From: Balamuthia mandrillaris
Taxonomy: Eukaryota > Discosea > Longamoebia > Balamuthiidae
Length of the DNA stretch: 64,000 nucleotides
Reading direction: 5' to 3'
Assembly (NCBI GenBank): GCA_031835245.1
Contig: JAVKOQ010000009.1
Coordinates: 248,001-312,000, forward strand
Both the position numbers and the translations under genes were made by a program. Shown here in pieces: positions 11,902 through 23,686 of the stretch. Position 1 is the first letter of the stretch. Every line of letters begins with the position of its first letter. Below the pieces are notes generated by a model. The model ran no database searches. It was given only the letters and a program-made list of their open reading frames with translations, and was not told the DNA's origin.

Positions 11902-13074
11902 ATGGAGGAAGATTTGCCAGAAGAGCTGGTGGCGCTCATCCTCGCGCAGCTGCCCAAGCACGCGGTGGGCGTGGCGGCCAGGACCTGCAACCGCTGGTAC
12001 CGCTGTTCCCCGGTCCACCTGCGCAACCGCCTCTCCGTCAAGTACCTGTGCGGCCGGCTGGCCTTGCTGCAGTGGGCGGTGGGCAACGGCTTGGTGCCCA
12101 ACCATGAAACCTGCGCGGCCGCCGCCGGGCAGGGTCAGCTGGACGTGCTGCAGTGGCTCCGCCTGGAACAGGCTTGCCATTGGGATCGCCAGACCGCCTT
12201 GGCGGCTGCCGAGGGGGGTCATCTGTTGGTCCTCAAGTGGGCCGTGGAGTACGGCTGCCCTTGGCAGGAGCGGCAGGTGGCCACCGTGCTGGCAAAGCAA
12301 GGCCATCTGGAAGGGCTGAAGTGGATGCGACAAAGACCGGATTGGAAGATAGCCTTCTTGTACTTTGTGATGGACTTTGCTGCCTTCCACGGCCATCTGC
12401 ATGTGGTCCAATGGGCACGTTTGCAACAGGGATGCAACTGGACGGAAAGGACCTGCGCCTACGCTGCTGAGAACGGCCATTTGGAAGTGCTGCAGTGGGC
12501 AAGGGAGAGAGGCTGTCCTTGGGACCAGTGGACTTGCCACAACGCAGCCCGCAACGGCCACTTGGAAGTGCTTCGGTGGGCACGAAACAACAAATGCGCT
12601 TGGAACAACGTCACCTGCAAGATGGCAGCGTCCAACGGACAGTTGGAGGTGTTGAAATGGGCAAGAGAGAACGGTTGCCCTTGGGACTCGCTCGATATTT
12701 GTACCCACGGGGCCAGGTCTGGCCACTTGGAGACCTTGAAGTGGCTGAGAGAACAAGGCTGCCCTTGGGACACATGGACATGCGCTGCTGCCGCTGAGAA
12801 CGGCCATTTGGAACTGCTGCAGTGGGCAAGGGAGAACGGCTGTCCTTGGGACGAGCAGACCTGCAGTGGCGCTGCTGAGCAAGGTAACCTGAAGGTGCTG
12901 AAATGGGCGCATGAGAACGGGTGCCCTTGGGACGAGAGCACCTGCGAGAGGGCCGCTTTGGCGGGCCAACTGGAAGTGTTGAAGTGGTTGAGGGCGCATG
13001 GCTGTCCATGGAACCCCGATACCCTTTGCTGCGGAAGCGACGAAGTGTATCAGTGGGTCCAGGAAAACAAATAA
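11902..13074 (+). CDS. F-box protein with GCPW-type ankyrin repeats (intronless)
   Basis: One uninterrupted frame of 390 codons in a region where every neighbour has introns. The N-terminus is an F-box-like helix set (DLPEELVALILAQL, then TCNRWYR). It is followed by about eleven 26-27-residue ankyrin-like units of the type NGHLEVLKWARENGCPWD, a family greatly expanded in amoebae, oomycetes and large DNA viruses of protists. F-box plus repeats is the usual form of an SCF ubiquitin-ligase substrate adaptor. The coding sequence is markedly GC-rich, with G or C at most third positions. It lies between the two ankyrin-F-box-GTPase paralogues and has a paralogue on the other strand at 49566-50792, also intronless. 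Retroposition or horizontal transfer is possible but not shown. Confidence 0.88.
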   Translation: MEEDLPEELVALILAQLPKHAVGVAARTCNRWYRCSPVHLRNRLSVKYLCGRLALLQWAVGNGLVPNHETCAAAAGQGQLDVLQWLRLEQACHWDRQTALAAAEGGHLLVLKWAVEYGCPWQERQVATVLAKQGHLEGLKWMRQRPDWKIAFLYFVMDFAAFHGHLHVVQWARLQQGCNWTERTCAYAAENGHLEVLQWARERGCPWDQWTCHNAARNGHLEVLRWARNNKCAWNNVTCKMAASNGQLEVLKWARENGCPWDSLDICTHGARSGHLETLKWLREQGCPWDTWTCAAAAENGHLELLQWARENGCPWDEQTCSGAAEQGNLKVLKWAHENGCPWDESTCERAALAGQLEVLKWLRAHGCPWNPDTLCCGSDEVYQWVQENK

Positions 13075-13462
13075 GGGTGGTTTGGGTTGGACGGGCCGTT
13101 GTGGTGATGGCAGTGTGCCTATTGTATGCTGACGTTGCAGACCGTCGAAGTTTTTTTTTGTTGTTCATCTTTCGTAACACCTCTCTCATATCGTTATCTT
13201 TGTTCAAACTTTCTTTTTAAAAAAGACATTGGTTTTTTATATAAACGAGAAGAAGCTAAGGGTCATTGTTCGTTCGCAGCCTCTTTTCTTCCGCCACTCA
13301 GTGAGTGAGCGTGCCTTCTTCTTGTTCTTCTCCGTCACCTGAACACGGTGAGGTAAGGACACTGTCCACGTTGATCCGCTAATTTTCACCCTTATTGATC
13401 TGGACAAATAATGGCATGTCCACAGACACCCCGATTCCAGATCAACAACAATAACGACCGAA
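13075..13462. other. Intergenic region with TATA-like element
   Basis: No coding frame stands out. TATATAAA lies at 13238-13245, 218 bp upstream of the copy B start codon. A 5' untranslated exon or intron (a donor-like GAGGTAAGG occurs near 13350) could bridge that distance. Confidence 0.4.
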
Positions 13463-14228
13463 ATGAAGAAGCAGGAGGAGGAGGTGCTTGCTCTTTGTCG
13501 TGATGCCCGACTGGAGGAGTTGAAGCAGTTGGTGGAGCACAAAAAGGTCATTCGCAGGAAGCTCTGGAAAGGCCGCAGCAGCAGCAACAACAACAAAGAC
13601 GACTCCTCCGCCGGCGATGAGACAGCATTGACAGAATTGGATCGGTTGCTGCTCCACAGCGACCCTATGGAAGGCAGAAGCCTGCTTCAAGTGGCCGCCA
13701 TGGAAGACCAACGCGAAACCATTCGCTACCTGCTCAGCGACGCGCTCTACGACCAGGACCAACCCCAACAAGCCACCAAGCGGAACAAACTGGTGAACCA
13801 TCAGGACTTTGCCGGGTGGACGGCGTTGCACGGGGCAGCCAGCCGAGGACACCTGCAGGCATGTCTTTTGTTGTTGGAGGAGGGCCAGGCGGAGGCGCGG
13901 CTGACCTCCAAGGACTCCGCCACGGCACTGCACTACCTCATGAAGCAGACCTACCCCAAAGGACAGAAGCACCTGCTGAGAAGGGTGGTGGAGGAGATGT
14001 TGAAGGTAGGAGCGGACTTGAACGCGGTGAATGTGAACCAGGAGACGGCCTTGCATTTGGCCTGTTGGAAAGGGGATAAGCGCTCCGCCTTTGTTTTGTT
14101 AAAACTGGGCGCTAATATGATGTTGTTCAGCAAGTACGTATCGCTTTGGAGTTTTTTACTTGCACTCTTCCTCTCTTCGTTTGGCTTTTCTTACTCTCTG
14201 CTCTCTTCTATTTTTTTCGCTTTTCGCT

Positions 14229-14270
<42 letters not shown>

Positions 14271-15665
14271 CCTCTCTCTGTTTCTCTCTCCATTGTAGTT
14301 TTGTTTAACACATGCGTTCCTAACACCAAACCAACAAAAAAACAACAGGTCAGGAGAGACGTGCCTGCACTATGCAGTGCGCAACGGGCACTTGGAGGTG
14401 GTACGGCTGCTGGTGCAGAACGGAGCGGACGTCAGCGCTGTGGGCAACAATGGTTCTGCTTCTGACATTGCTCGTGAATGTCAACACACTCACATCGCCG
14501 ACTACATAGATAGTTTCGTATTCTCTCTTTTCTCCTCTCTCCTTCTTCTTCTTCTCTCGTTCCGTCTATAACTCTTTCTTTGTGTATCGCAAAGAGTTCT
14601 TTACGATACGCCAACTGCCGGATGAGATTCTATTGTACATTTTCAGCTTTTTGCATACAGAACAACACGTTCTTTGTGTGACTCACGTTTGCAAACACTT
14701 TCGTCGCATTGGCAGCGAGCCCATGTTCGTTACTCCTGTGCTCTGTGCTTGTTTGTTGTTTTTTCTTTAACCCCCTTTCCATCCTGGAAACAGACTTTGG
14801 GAACCATTTCTAAGAAGAGCAGATCCATCCAAACTGAAAGCAACAACAGATTGGAAGAAAGCTTTCTTGGACCATCGTCACGCTCTCCTCGTTCAAAAGG
14901 AGAAGCAGAAACAGGAGGCGCTAGAAAGAGAGAAATTGCTGAGGGCTCCTCTTATGAAGCGATGCGACCCGGCAACTTATGGCTTTGACTTTATGGCAAA
15001 GGTGGTCATTATAGGCGATTCTGGTGTTGGCAAAGTACATCCTTTTCTCCTCTTCTTTTTTTTTTTCGTTCTTTTTTTTTCCCTAACATTGCTTTCGTTG
15101 TTGATGCATTTAGAGTCATTTAGTAACGCGGTTGGTGGTATGTCATCCTATCTTTCTCTAAATATATCTAATAGAGACACCAAAGTTTATTCACTTACAT
15201 TTTGATGTTTCGTTTGTGTTTTTTTTTTCACCCGGACAGAGTGGAACTTATACAGACTCGTACTTTCCTAGCTTTGTTGAATTTGTAAGTTTCTCTTTCA
15301 CTCTGTCTCTTTCTCTCCCTTTCTGTACATTCCCTGAGAGTTCGTTATTCCTAGGAACCCTTTACAATCATGACAAAAACCGGCCAGACACTCAAGTTAC
15401 AAATAGTGCGCATCTTTTCTTGTTTTTCTTCTTGTTGTTCTTCTTCCTCTTCTTCTTTCTTCCAGCTTCCCTCGCTCCTCTCCCTCTTATCTCTCTTCAA
15501 CATTCACACCAAAAAACAAAAACAAAACAAACAAAAACAACTTCTAGTGGGAGCCAATGCTAAGATTCAGAAATTATAACTTTGCGCCAATATACAGGCG
15601 TGCCGCTGGTGTCCTTTTTTGCTTTGACGTGACCAACCGTGAAAGCTTTGACAACGTCAGGTTTA

Positions 15666-15708
<43 letters not shown>

Positions 15709-16151
15709 AAATATTTGTTATCATTGTTTGTTAAATTTTCATTTGTCATTATTTTATTTCATAAAAAAAGAAAGTGGATGCAGGAAGTAGACCGGTATGC
15801 AATGGAAAACGTGCAAAAGATAGTGGTAGCCACCAAAGCGGACTTGTTATATGAACGCGTTGTTACATTTGATGAAGCAAAGGTTTTAACTTTGTTTTTT
15901 TTTTTAATTTTGTTTTTGTTATATTGAAGTTTGCTCCCCTCGGATCTCTTTTGCAGGAATTTGCTGACGAGTTTGGAGTGGAATGCGTGGAAACAAGCGC
16001 CAAGTATGACGACAACGTGATAGCCCCATTCGAGCAGCTCGCCGACCTCATCATGACCAATGTCTTGGAAGAGGATCAGAACCCACAGGGGCAGACTTTG
16101 CTCGTTTCACCTCCCAGAAAGAAGAAATCCAAAAAGTTTCTCTTTTTCTGA
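13463..16151 (+). CDS. Ankyrin - F-box - Rab-like G-domain protein, copy B
   Basis: Tandem paralogue of copy A with the same ten-exon plan, 582 residues: 13463-14133, 14349-14517, 14597-14724, 14794-15034, 15114-15137, 15240-15284, 15355-15405, 15548-15660, 15771-15882, 15957-16151. Order: ankyrin repeats, F-box (LPDEILLYIFSFL), a basic helical linker, then a Rab-like domain with P-loop GDSGVGKSHL, FCFDVTNRESF, VATKADL and ETSAK. As in copy A the switch I Thr is missing, WDTAGQ is replaced by WEPMLR, and NKxD reads TKAD. The tail is PPRKKKSKK then FLFF, again with no cysteine. Parts of the ankyrin exon (about 13793-14090) are nearly identical in DNA to copy A while the G domain has diverged, which suggests gene conversion or purifying selection on the ankyrin part. 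Probable SCF adaptor; GTP binding is untested. Confidence 0.87.
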
Positions 16152-16492
16152 AACGAGAGAGAGACCCGAGACGCATTGCCCGATGCTTCTTTCAACCCCT
16201 CCTGCTCTTCCAAAATAAAAAAAAAAATGTAATTTCCATCCAATTCCCTGTCCTCTCTCTTATCTACTCTCCTACCCGCTGTCCTTTCTCATATCCAGGC
16301 GCCTCTCCACGCTCCTGTCCTCGCTTGGTCTACTCTCTTGTCCTCTCTCCTTTCTGTTGTCCGCCCTCTTATCTGCGCTCCTCTCCTGGCTCGTGTCTAT
16401 TCTCATGGCCACATATTGTTGTCGACATTCAATGTCGACAACATTCAATACAAGCAAAAAAAAAAGAAAGGGAAGGAAGGAAGACAAGATAC
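16152..16492. other. Intergenic region with palindromic promoter element
   Basis: CT-rich spacer between copy B and the F-box/mu-homology gene. Its main structure is the near-perfect palindrome at 16417-16443 described separately. Confidence 0.5.
16417..16443. promoter_or_regulatory. Double TGTCGACA palindrome
   Basis: Two TGTCGACA motifs (16420-16427, 16433-16440) lie within one larger perfect palindrome with 13-bp arms around a single C. It is 50 bp upstream of the ATG at 16493. The same octamer recurs upstream of other genes in this window, so it is probably a transcription-factor site. Confidence 0.55.
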
Positions 16493-19068
<2,576 letters not shown>

Positions 19069-19117
19069 CTCCTCTCTCTCCTCTCTGATCTCTCGTCTCT
19101 CCCTTTTCGCTCGTATC

Positions 19118-19125
19118 TGTCGACA
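19118..19125. promoter_or_regulatory. TGTCGACA motif
   Basis: Octamer palindrome 97 bp upstream of the MORN-protein start codon. A related GTCGAC lies at 19156-19161. Confidence 0.45.
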
Positions 19126-19221
19126 AAAACATTCTTAACATTATTCGCTTACCGCGTCGACCCGAAAATATCCGAGAGGGGAAAAAAAGCACGAAAAGAT
19201 CAGATTTTTGCTCTCCGCGAG

Positions 19222-20922
19222 ATGAGAGGTTCGGCAGGGGTTAGAAGGGCCTTGTGCGGAGCAGCGCTCTCGGTTGGAGCTGGCGGCCGCCAGGGCGGTA
19301 GAACTTGGATGCGCGGATCACGCGACCCGTTCGATCTCAGCCAGCTGTTGACCTTTCGCTCCACCGGCCCACGTCACCGCGTCCTCTTCGCCTCTGCTTC
19401 TGCCTCTGCTTTATCCTCCTCCTCTTCTTCTTCCTCTGCTGCTGCTTCTGCTTCTTCAACCTTATCTCTCGCTTCTGCGTATTCCACCAACTGCACAACA
19501 AAGCAACGAAAAGACATAACGTTCCCTGACGGGCGAGAGTACTCTGGCGAGTGGGAGAACGACCAACCCAACGGCCAAGGCTGCGAGCGAAACCCCAACC
19601 TCCGCTACCTTTCTTCTTCGCCGTCCCACAACAACGAGAACATAACCATCACAGAGGAACAGGATTGTTTCTGTTATGTCGGACAGTTTGTCAACGGAAA
19701 GAAGCAAGGCAAAGGAAGTCTGCGGCGAGGCCATCGCGATGGGGAGGTCCTGGTGGAAGGCGCCTGGGAGGACAACCGCCTGCTGCGAGGCAAAGAGCGC
19801 TCTGCCGACGGCACCATCTACGAGGGCGAGTTCTCTTATTCGCTTTACAGCATTCAACAGCAAAACGAAGAAGAAGAAGCACAAGAACGAGCGAACAGAG
19901 AAGAGGAGGAAGAGGGCCAGGCCCTCCGAGTGGTGATTTGGCAAAGAGAAGGCAAAGGCACGACCACCAATCGAGAGGGCACGCAGGTCTACTCTGGAGG
20001 ATGGAAGGCTGGACGAGAACATGGACGAGGCACGATAAGCTGGCCTCAAGACCAGGTCGCCATCGAAGGAGAGTGGGCGGAGGGCCGTTTGGTGCATGGC
20101 AAGCAAACCTCCTCCGATGGAGTCCTGACTTACGAAGGACAGTTTGATGAGAACCTCCGGTTCCATGGGAAGGGCAAAGCCAGAAGCAACCGACCAGAGT
20201 CGCCTCATGTCTACAGCGGAGAATGGGTGCATGGCGATGCTCACGGGTATGGCTTCCTGCACAACCTAAAGGATGACAGCCGCTATCAGGGGCAGATGCT
20301 GAACGGAAAGCCCCATGGCTTTGGCACCTTGACTTCCTTTCCGCCTTCCGCTCCCTCTCCTTCTTCGCCCTCCGCAGAACGTGGAGGAACAAACCAAAGT
20401 ACCAATGCTGGAGAAGCTGACAAACAAGAACCAAACGAAGCAGACTCTTCCTCGTCAATACCATCACCACCACCACCAACCACCATGGTCTACGAAGGAC
20501 ACTTCAAGTACGGACAAAGAGAAGGGCAAGGCAAGCAGGACTTTGGGGATGGTCGCGTCTACGAGGGGGAGTTCAGGAACGACCTGGCCGAGGGATCGGG
20601 CCGGCTGCTCGACCGAAGCACCGGCGACTTTTACGAGGGGCAATGGCGGCAGGGCCAGCAGCACGGCAGGGGGCGGCTGCACAGCCTCTCGGAGGGGAAA
20701 GTGGTGGAGGGGCAGTGGCGCTGCGGGCTGCTGCACGGCGTGGTGGAGGAGAGGGAGCTGTTGTCGTTGGGCGGCGGGGGCACAACAGCAGCAGCGGAGG
20801 AGGAGGAGGAGAGGGAAGAAGGCGAACGGGAGAAGAGGGGAAGGTTGTTGTGTCGCTCGGTTTGGCGAGAAGGAGTGAAAGTGGAGGAAGAACGAACAGA
20901 AGAGGGTGAACTAAGAAAATAA
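19222..20922 (+). CDS. MORN-repeat protein with presequence-like N-terminus
   Basis: A single 566-codon exon. About 33 N-terminal residues rich in Arg, Ala and Gly without acidic residues could be a mitochondrial presequence. After a serine/alanine linker come repeated MORN units (for example YSGEWENDQPNGQG, YEGQFDENLRFHGKG, YSGEWVHGDAHGYG, YEGHFKYGQREGQG, YEGEFRNDLAEGSG), about ten in all, then an acidic/basic low-complexity C-terminus. MORN repeats form elongated beta sheets that act as scaffolds at membranes or cytoskeleton and in PIP kinases, but no catalytic domain follows here. The gene converges on the small minus-strand gene, with only 113 bp between stop codons. Confidence 0.85.
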   Translation: MRGSAGVRRALCGAALSVGAGGRQGGRTWMRGSRDPFDLSQLLTFRSTGPRHRVLFASASASALSSSSSSSSAAASASSTLSLASAYSTNCTTKQRKDITFPDGREYSGEWENDQPNGQGCERNPNLRYLSSSPSHNNENITITEEQDCFCYVGQFVNGKKQGKGSLRRGHRDGEVLVEGAWEDNRLLRGKERSADGTIYEGEFSYSLYSIQQQNEEEEAQERANREEEEEGQALRVVIWQREGKGTTTNREGTQVYSGGWKAGREHGRGTISWPQDQVAIEGEWAEGRLVHGKQTSSDGVLTYEGQFDENLRFHGKGKARSNRPESPHVYSGEWVHGDAHGYGFLHNLKDDSRYQGQMLNGKPHGFGTLTSFPPSAPSPSSPSAERGGTNQSTNAGEADKQEPNEADSSSSIPSPPPPTTMVYEGHFKYGQREGQGKQDFGDGRVYEGEFRNDLAEGSGRLLDRSTGDFYEGQWRQGQQHGRGRLHSLSEGKVVEGQWRCGLLHGVVEERELLSLGGGGTTAAAEEEEEREEGEREKRGRLLCRSVWREGVKVEEERTEEGELRK

Positions 20923-21035
20923 GAAGTGCAAAATCTGTTTCGAAAAGAGAATTATGTTTTTTTTTACTAGTAGGTTGTTACAAGAAACAAAAAAAATAAG
21001 AGTGCGAAGAAGGGAAACAAAAAAAAAGGGGGGAT

Positions 21036-21560
21036 TTAGTGAGCCTTGGAAGGATCCTTCATCCAGCTGGTCATGTTGTTTTGTACGCCGCTGTGACCGC
21101 CGTACTTTTGATCGTCGAACTTGGTCCAACCCTCCCTCAACACGGCTCGGGAAAGGGCCACGTGCAGCCTGAAGAAGTTGTTGTCCTCGCACTTGGTGAC
21201 GATGTACTCGCTGCCTCCGAGCCAGGAGTCATCGGCCGCGGACTGCAGGAACTGGATCTGCTTGTTGCCGTCCTTTTGTCGGTCCTTGCAGAACTTGCGG
21301 ACGATGCCGACGACGCAGTCGGGCACGTTGCCCACCAGATGCATGCGGTCCCCGCTGTAGCTCACACCAAAGACCTGGATGGCGTCGGGGTTCTCGTTGG
21401 GGCGGAAGACCTCGGAGGCCTCCTCCTCGGAGGACTCGGGCTCCTCGCGCTTCTCCTCCTTCTTCTTCTTCTCCTCGGCGGTGGCGGTGGTCTTGTCCTT
21501 GTTCTTCTTCTCGGCCCCCTTGTCCTTCTTCTCCTTCTTTTCTTTCTTGGCGGTGGACAT
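21036..21560 (-). CDS. Small lysine-rich protein, family not recognised
   Basis: Intronless 174-codon frame. The first 50 residues are alternating Lys/Glu (AKKEKKEKKDKG type) followed by an acidic SSEEE patch. The remaining 120 residues look globular, with two strands (IQVFGVSYSG, MHLVGNVPD), a helix containing VRKFCKDRQ, and a region FFRLHVALSRAVLREGW. I do not recognise the domain. The charged head resembles translation- or ribosome-associated proteins, but that is only a resemblance. The start codon is directly preceded by a TG-rich repeat (21560-21600 on the plus strand) that would lie in the 5' leader. Confidence 0.7.
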   Translation of the reverse strand: MSTAKKEKKEKKDKGAEKKNKDKTTATAEEKKKKEEKREEPESSEEEASEVFRPNENPDAIQVFGVSYSGDRMHLVGNVPDCVVGIVRKFCKDRQKDGNKQIQFLQSAADDSWLGGSEYIVTKCEDNNFFRLHVALSRAVLREGWTKFDDQKYGGHSGVQNNMTSWMKDPSKAH

Positions 21561-22027
21561 TGTGTGTGTGCGTGTGTGCGTGCGTGTATGTGTGTGTGTT
21601 TATGTTTTGTTTTTTTTCGTACACCCCCAAAAAAAATAAAATAAAATAAAAAAATAAAACTTTGCACAACAACAACAAAGGGGAAGGCGTGTGTCTGTTG
21701 TGCAGTTTTACTGTGACAAACTGAATCATTAATGGGGTGGGCAGAGGGCTAATTCATTTGAGGGGCGACCAATGGCGGATTCGTGCAGACAAACACCCCC
21801 TCAAGCATGGTGAATATGGGTCAAAAAAAAACCGCAGGAGAGGGGCGGACGGGTTCGTTTCTTAACGAGGGGGGAGTAGTGCGGTTTTGGGGGAGGAAGC
21901 GAGAGTGGGTTGCGCCTCGGGAGCGAGCCAAGAGTGTCCGAGTACGCAGGCGTTCGGGCATGCGGCCAGAGGGCGGGGACAAATGGCGCGTTGAAGGGGT
22001 GGCTCCGCGTTGACATTCAAACACCCG
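21561..22027. other. Promoter/spacer region between two minus-strand genes
   Basis: Begins with a GT/GTGC dinucleotide-like repeat (21562-21600), then a short A-rich stretch and a GC-rich part containing CCAATGGC near 21770. No gene recognised. It should hold the promoter of the 21036-21560 gene and the 3' end of the F-box gene. Confidence 0.45.
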
Positions 22028-23437
22028 TTACAGATATACGATCGGTGGGCCGCAGCTCCACGTCCAGGTGAGGTGCAACAGCGTTTGGTTGGACAAGCTC
22101 ACAGCCACCAGTGCTGAATCCCAATCCCCTGAAAACCAAACAATCTCCCGCTTTGTTGACCCCGTTGCCTCTTCTTCTTGTTCCTCTTCTTCTCGTTTTG
22201 CTGCCATCCTTTCTTTACCTTCAACGCCACAAAGGCGCCTTGGGTACGTTTCCAACCGTTCTTCCAAAAGGCGAAGCAAAGTGGGGTCTCTTTTGAAATA
22301 CTCGCCAGCAGGGTCTATACGTAGAGCGCACTTCAAGTTGCAGGGCGGGCTTTCCAACATTCTCTGCCAAAAGTCAGCAAAGGAACAAGAAGAAGAAGAT
22401 GATGGCTCGGAGTTTTGCTTCGCAGCAGCAAGGGTCCAACGAAGAGGCAACGGCTTAATGTACTGTTCAAGCAGCTGAACCGTCAGTTGTGGCTGGCCAG
22501 GTGCATGTCTAACTGCGTTCAGAAACCACTCCTCCTCCTCCTTCGAGGCTAGGCACCGCTCGTCTTGGGGGTTGGAGCGAGCATTGTGATGTTCTCTCCA
22601 GAGATATAGTTTCCTCCACGGATACAGGTAGACTTGTAGCAGCACGCGTTGCCATTGGTACTTGCTTGAAAAAAAGATGGCAGAGAGTTCTTCGTTGCTG
22701 TCAGGAACGCTGAACGAGTTCAAGCAAGGCATGTCTGGAAAGCGACGCATGTAGGAGGAGCGCCACATGTGGTCGTCGTTGGCGATGAAGCTGTTGAAGA
22801 AGGAGCAGGTTTGTTCGAGTTGGAGCAGCGATGCACCGTCCAAATAGCCATCAAAGCACAACATGCTCAGTAACTCGATGGGTAGACCCAACAACAAGCT
22901 TTCCGTATCCTTCCCCTTCCCTATCCCCTTCTTCTCCTCCGCTTCTTTATCGCTTGCCAACCCGTTTCGTTGTTGCTTCTCGAAGAACAAAAGGGAAGGG
23001 ACGCAGATGCTGTGTTTTTGCTGTTTGGCCGCAAGGAACTCTTTGCAGTCTTCATCAAAGCCTAGTCCCCTCCACAGCAGCAAAAGCCGTCGCGCCATCC
23101 CGTAAAAGGAGTCCTCATGTAACCTTGCAACAATCGTTTTGAGCACCGTCCACTTCATGTTCTGCGGCAACACTTGAAGCCTTCTCTCCCCCACTTCCGT
23201 CAACAACGGTTTCAAAACCTCTGCACTTGCTTCTTGCAGCAGGAACTCGAGCAAAGGCCTGTCCTCAAAGGCTTTGCCAGTGTCACCGGAGGAAAGACAC
23301 GCGCACAAGACGTCCTCCTCCTCCATCCCAGCGGATATCATTCCTTCCATCTCGCGCCATTTCTTCAGCACTTCCTGCTCTTGCTGCCTTTGAAGAATGG
23401 CCTGAACAACACCTCGCAGGGCATCGCAGAACTCCAT
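22028..23437 (-). CDS. F-box protein
   Basis: Intronless frame of 469 codons. The first 190 residues are helical. A central F-box follows: LLGLPIELLSMLCFDGYL, then LLQLEQTCSFFNSFIAND and HMWRSSYMRRF. The C-terminal half has no recognised repeat; aromatic stretches such as YLYPWRKLYLWREHH and a Glu-rich linker are visible. Probably a substrate adaptor of an SCF ubiquitin ligase. It is the fifth F-box gene in 15 kb. It lies head to head with the RasGEF gene, the two start codons being 250 bp apart across an unusual triplicated element. Confidence 0.75.
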   Translation of the reverse strand: MEFCDALRGVVQAILQRQQEQEVLKKWREMEGMISAGMEEEDVLCACLSSGDTGKAFEDRPLLEFLLQEASAEVLKPLLTEVGERRLQVLPQNMKWTVLKTIVARLHEDSFYGMARRLLLLWRGLGFDEDCKEFLAAKQQKHSICVPSLLFFEKQQRNGLASDKEAEEKKGIGKGKDTESLLLGLPIELLSMLCFDGYLDGASLLQLEQTCSFFNSFIANDDHMWRSSYMRRFPDMPCLNSFSVPDSNEELSAIFFSSKYQWQRVLLQVYLYPWRKLYLWREHHNARSNPQDERCLASKEEEEWFLNAVRHAPGQPQLTVQLLEQYIKPLPLRWTLAAAKQNSEPSSSSSCSFADFWQRMLESPPCNLKCALRIDPAGEYFKRDPTLLRLLEERLETYPRRLCGVEGKERMAAKREEEEQEEEATGSTKREIVWFSGDWDSALVAVSLSNQTLLHLTWTWSCGPPIVYL

Positions 23438-23469
23438 TTCTTCTTCTCTTCCTGTAATGCACTTTGAGC

Positions 23470-23660
23470 GTTTGATAAAAAAAAGACGCGCCTGGGTGTC
23501 GAACGCAAGCCCTCCTCACCATGCACATTCTTCTGATTAAAAAGAACAGTGATCCAAGCGGGATTCGAACGCAGTCCCTGCGTTTGGGTTCTGATAGATC
23601 AACAAAAAAAAGACATTGTTGACATCGGGATTCGAATTGGGTCCGGTTCGGTTTCCTCGC
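23470..23660 (-). other. Three degenerate tandem units with tRNA T-arm/B-box-like cores
   Basis: On the plus strand the core GGGATTCGAACGC (or a close variant) occurs at 23494-23506, 23560-23572 and 23627-23639, spaced 66 and 67 bp. Each core is preceded by an A-run. Read on the minus strand, each unit is GTTCGAATCC-like (the Pol III B-box consensus) followed by an oligo-T run. The flanking T-stem bases do not pair, so these are not intact tRNA genes. They fill the divergent promoter between the F-box and RasGEF genes. Confidence 0.45.
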
Positions 23661-23686
23661 ATTCAAAAAAATAGAAACGAAAAGGA

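Noticed and set aside
11797-12999. A 400-codon minus-strand frame opposite the F-box/GCPW gene
   Set aside because: It is the antisense shadow of a repeat-rich, GC-biased coding sequence; its repeats are just the reverse reading of the GCPW units.
19462-20479. Long minus-strand frames opposite the MORN gene
   Set aside because: They lack domain similarity, and the plus-strand frame shows clear MORN repeats.
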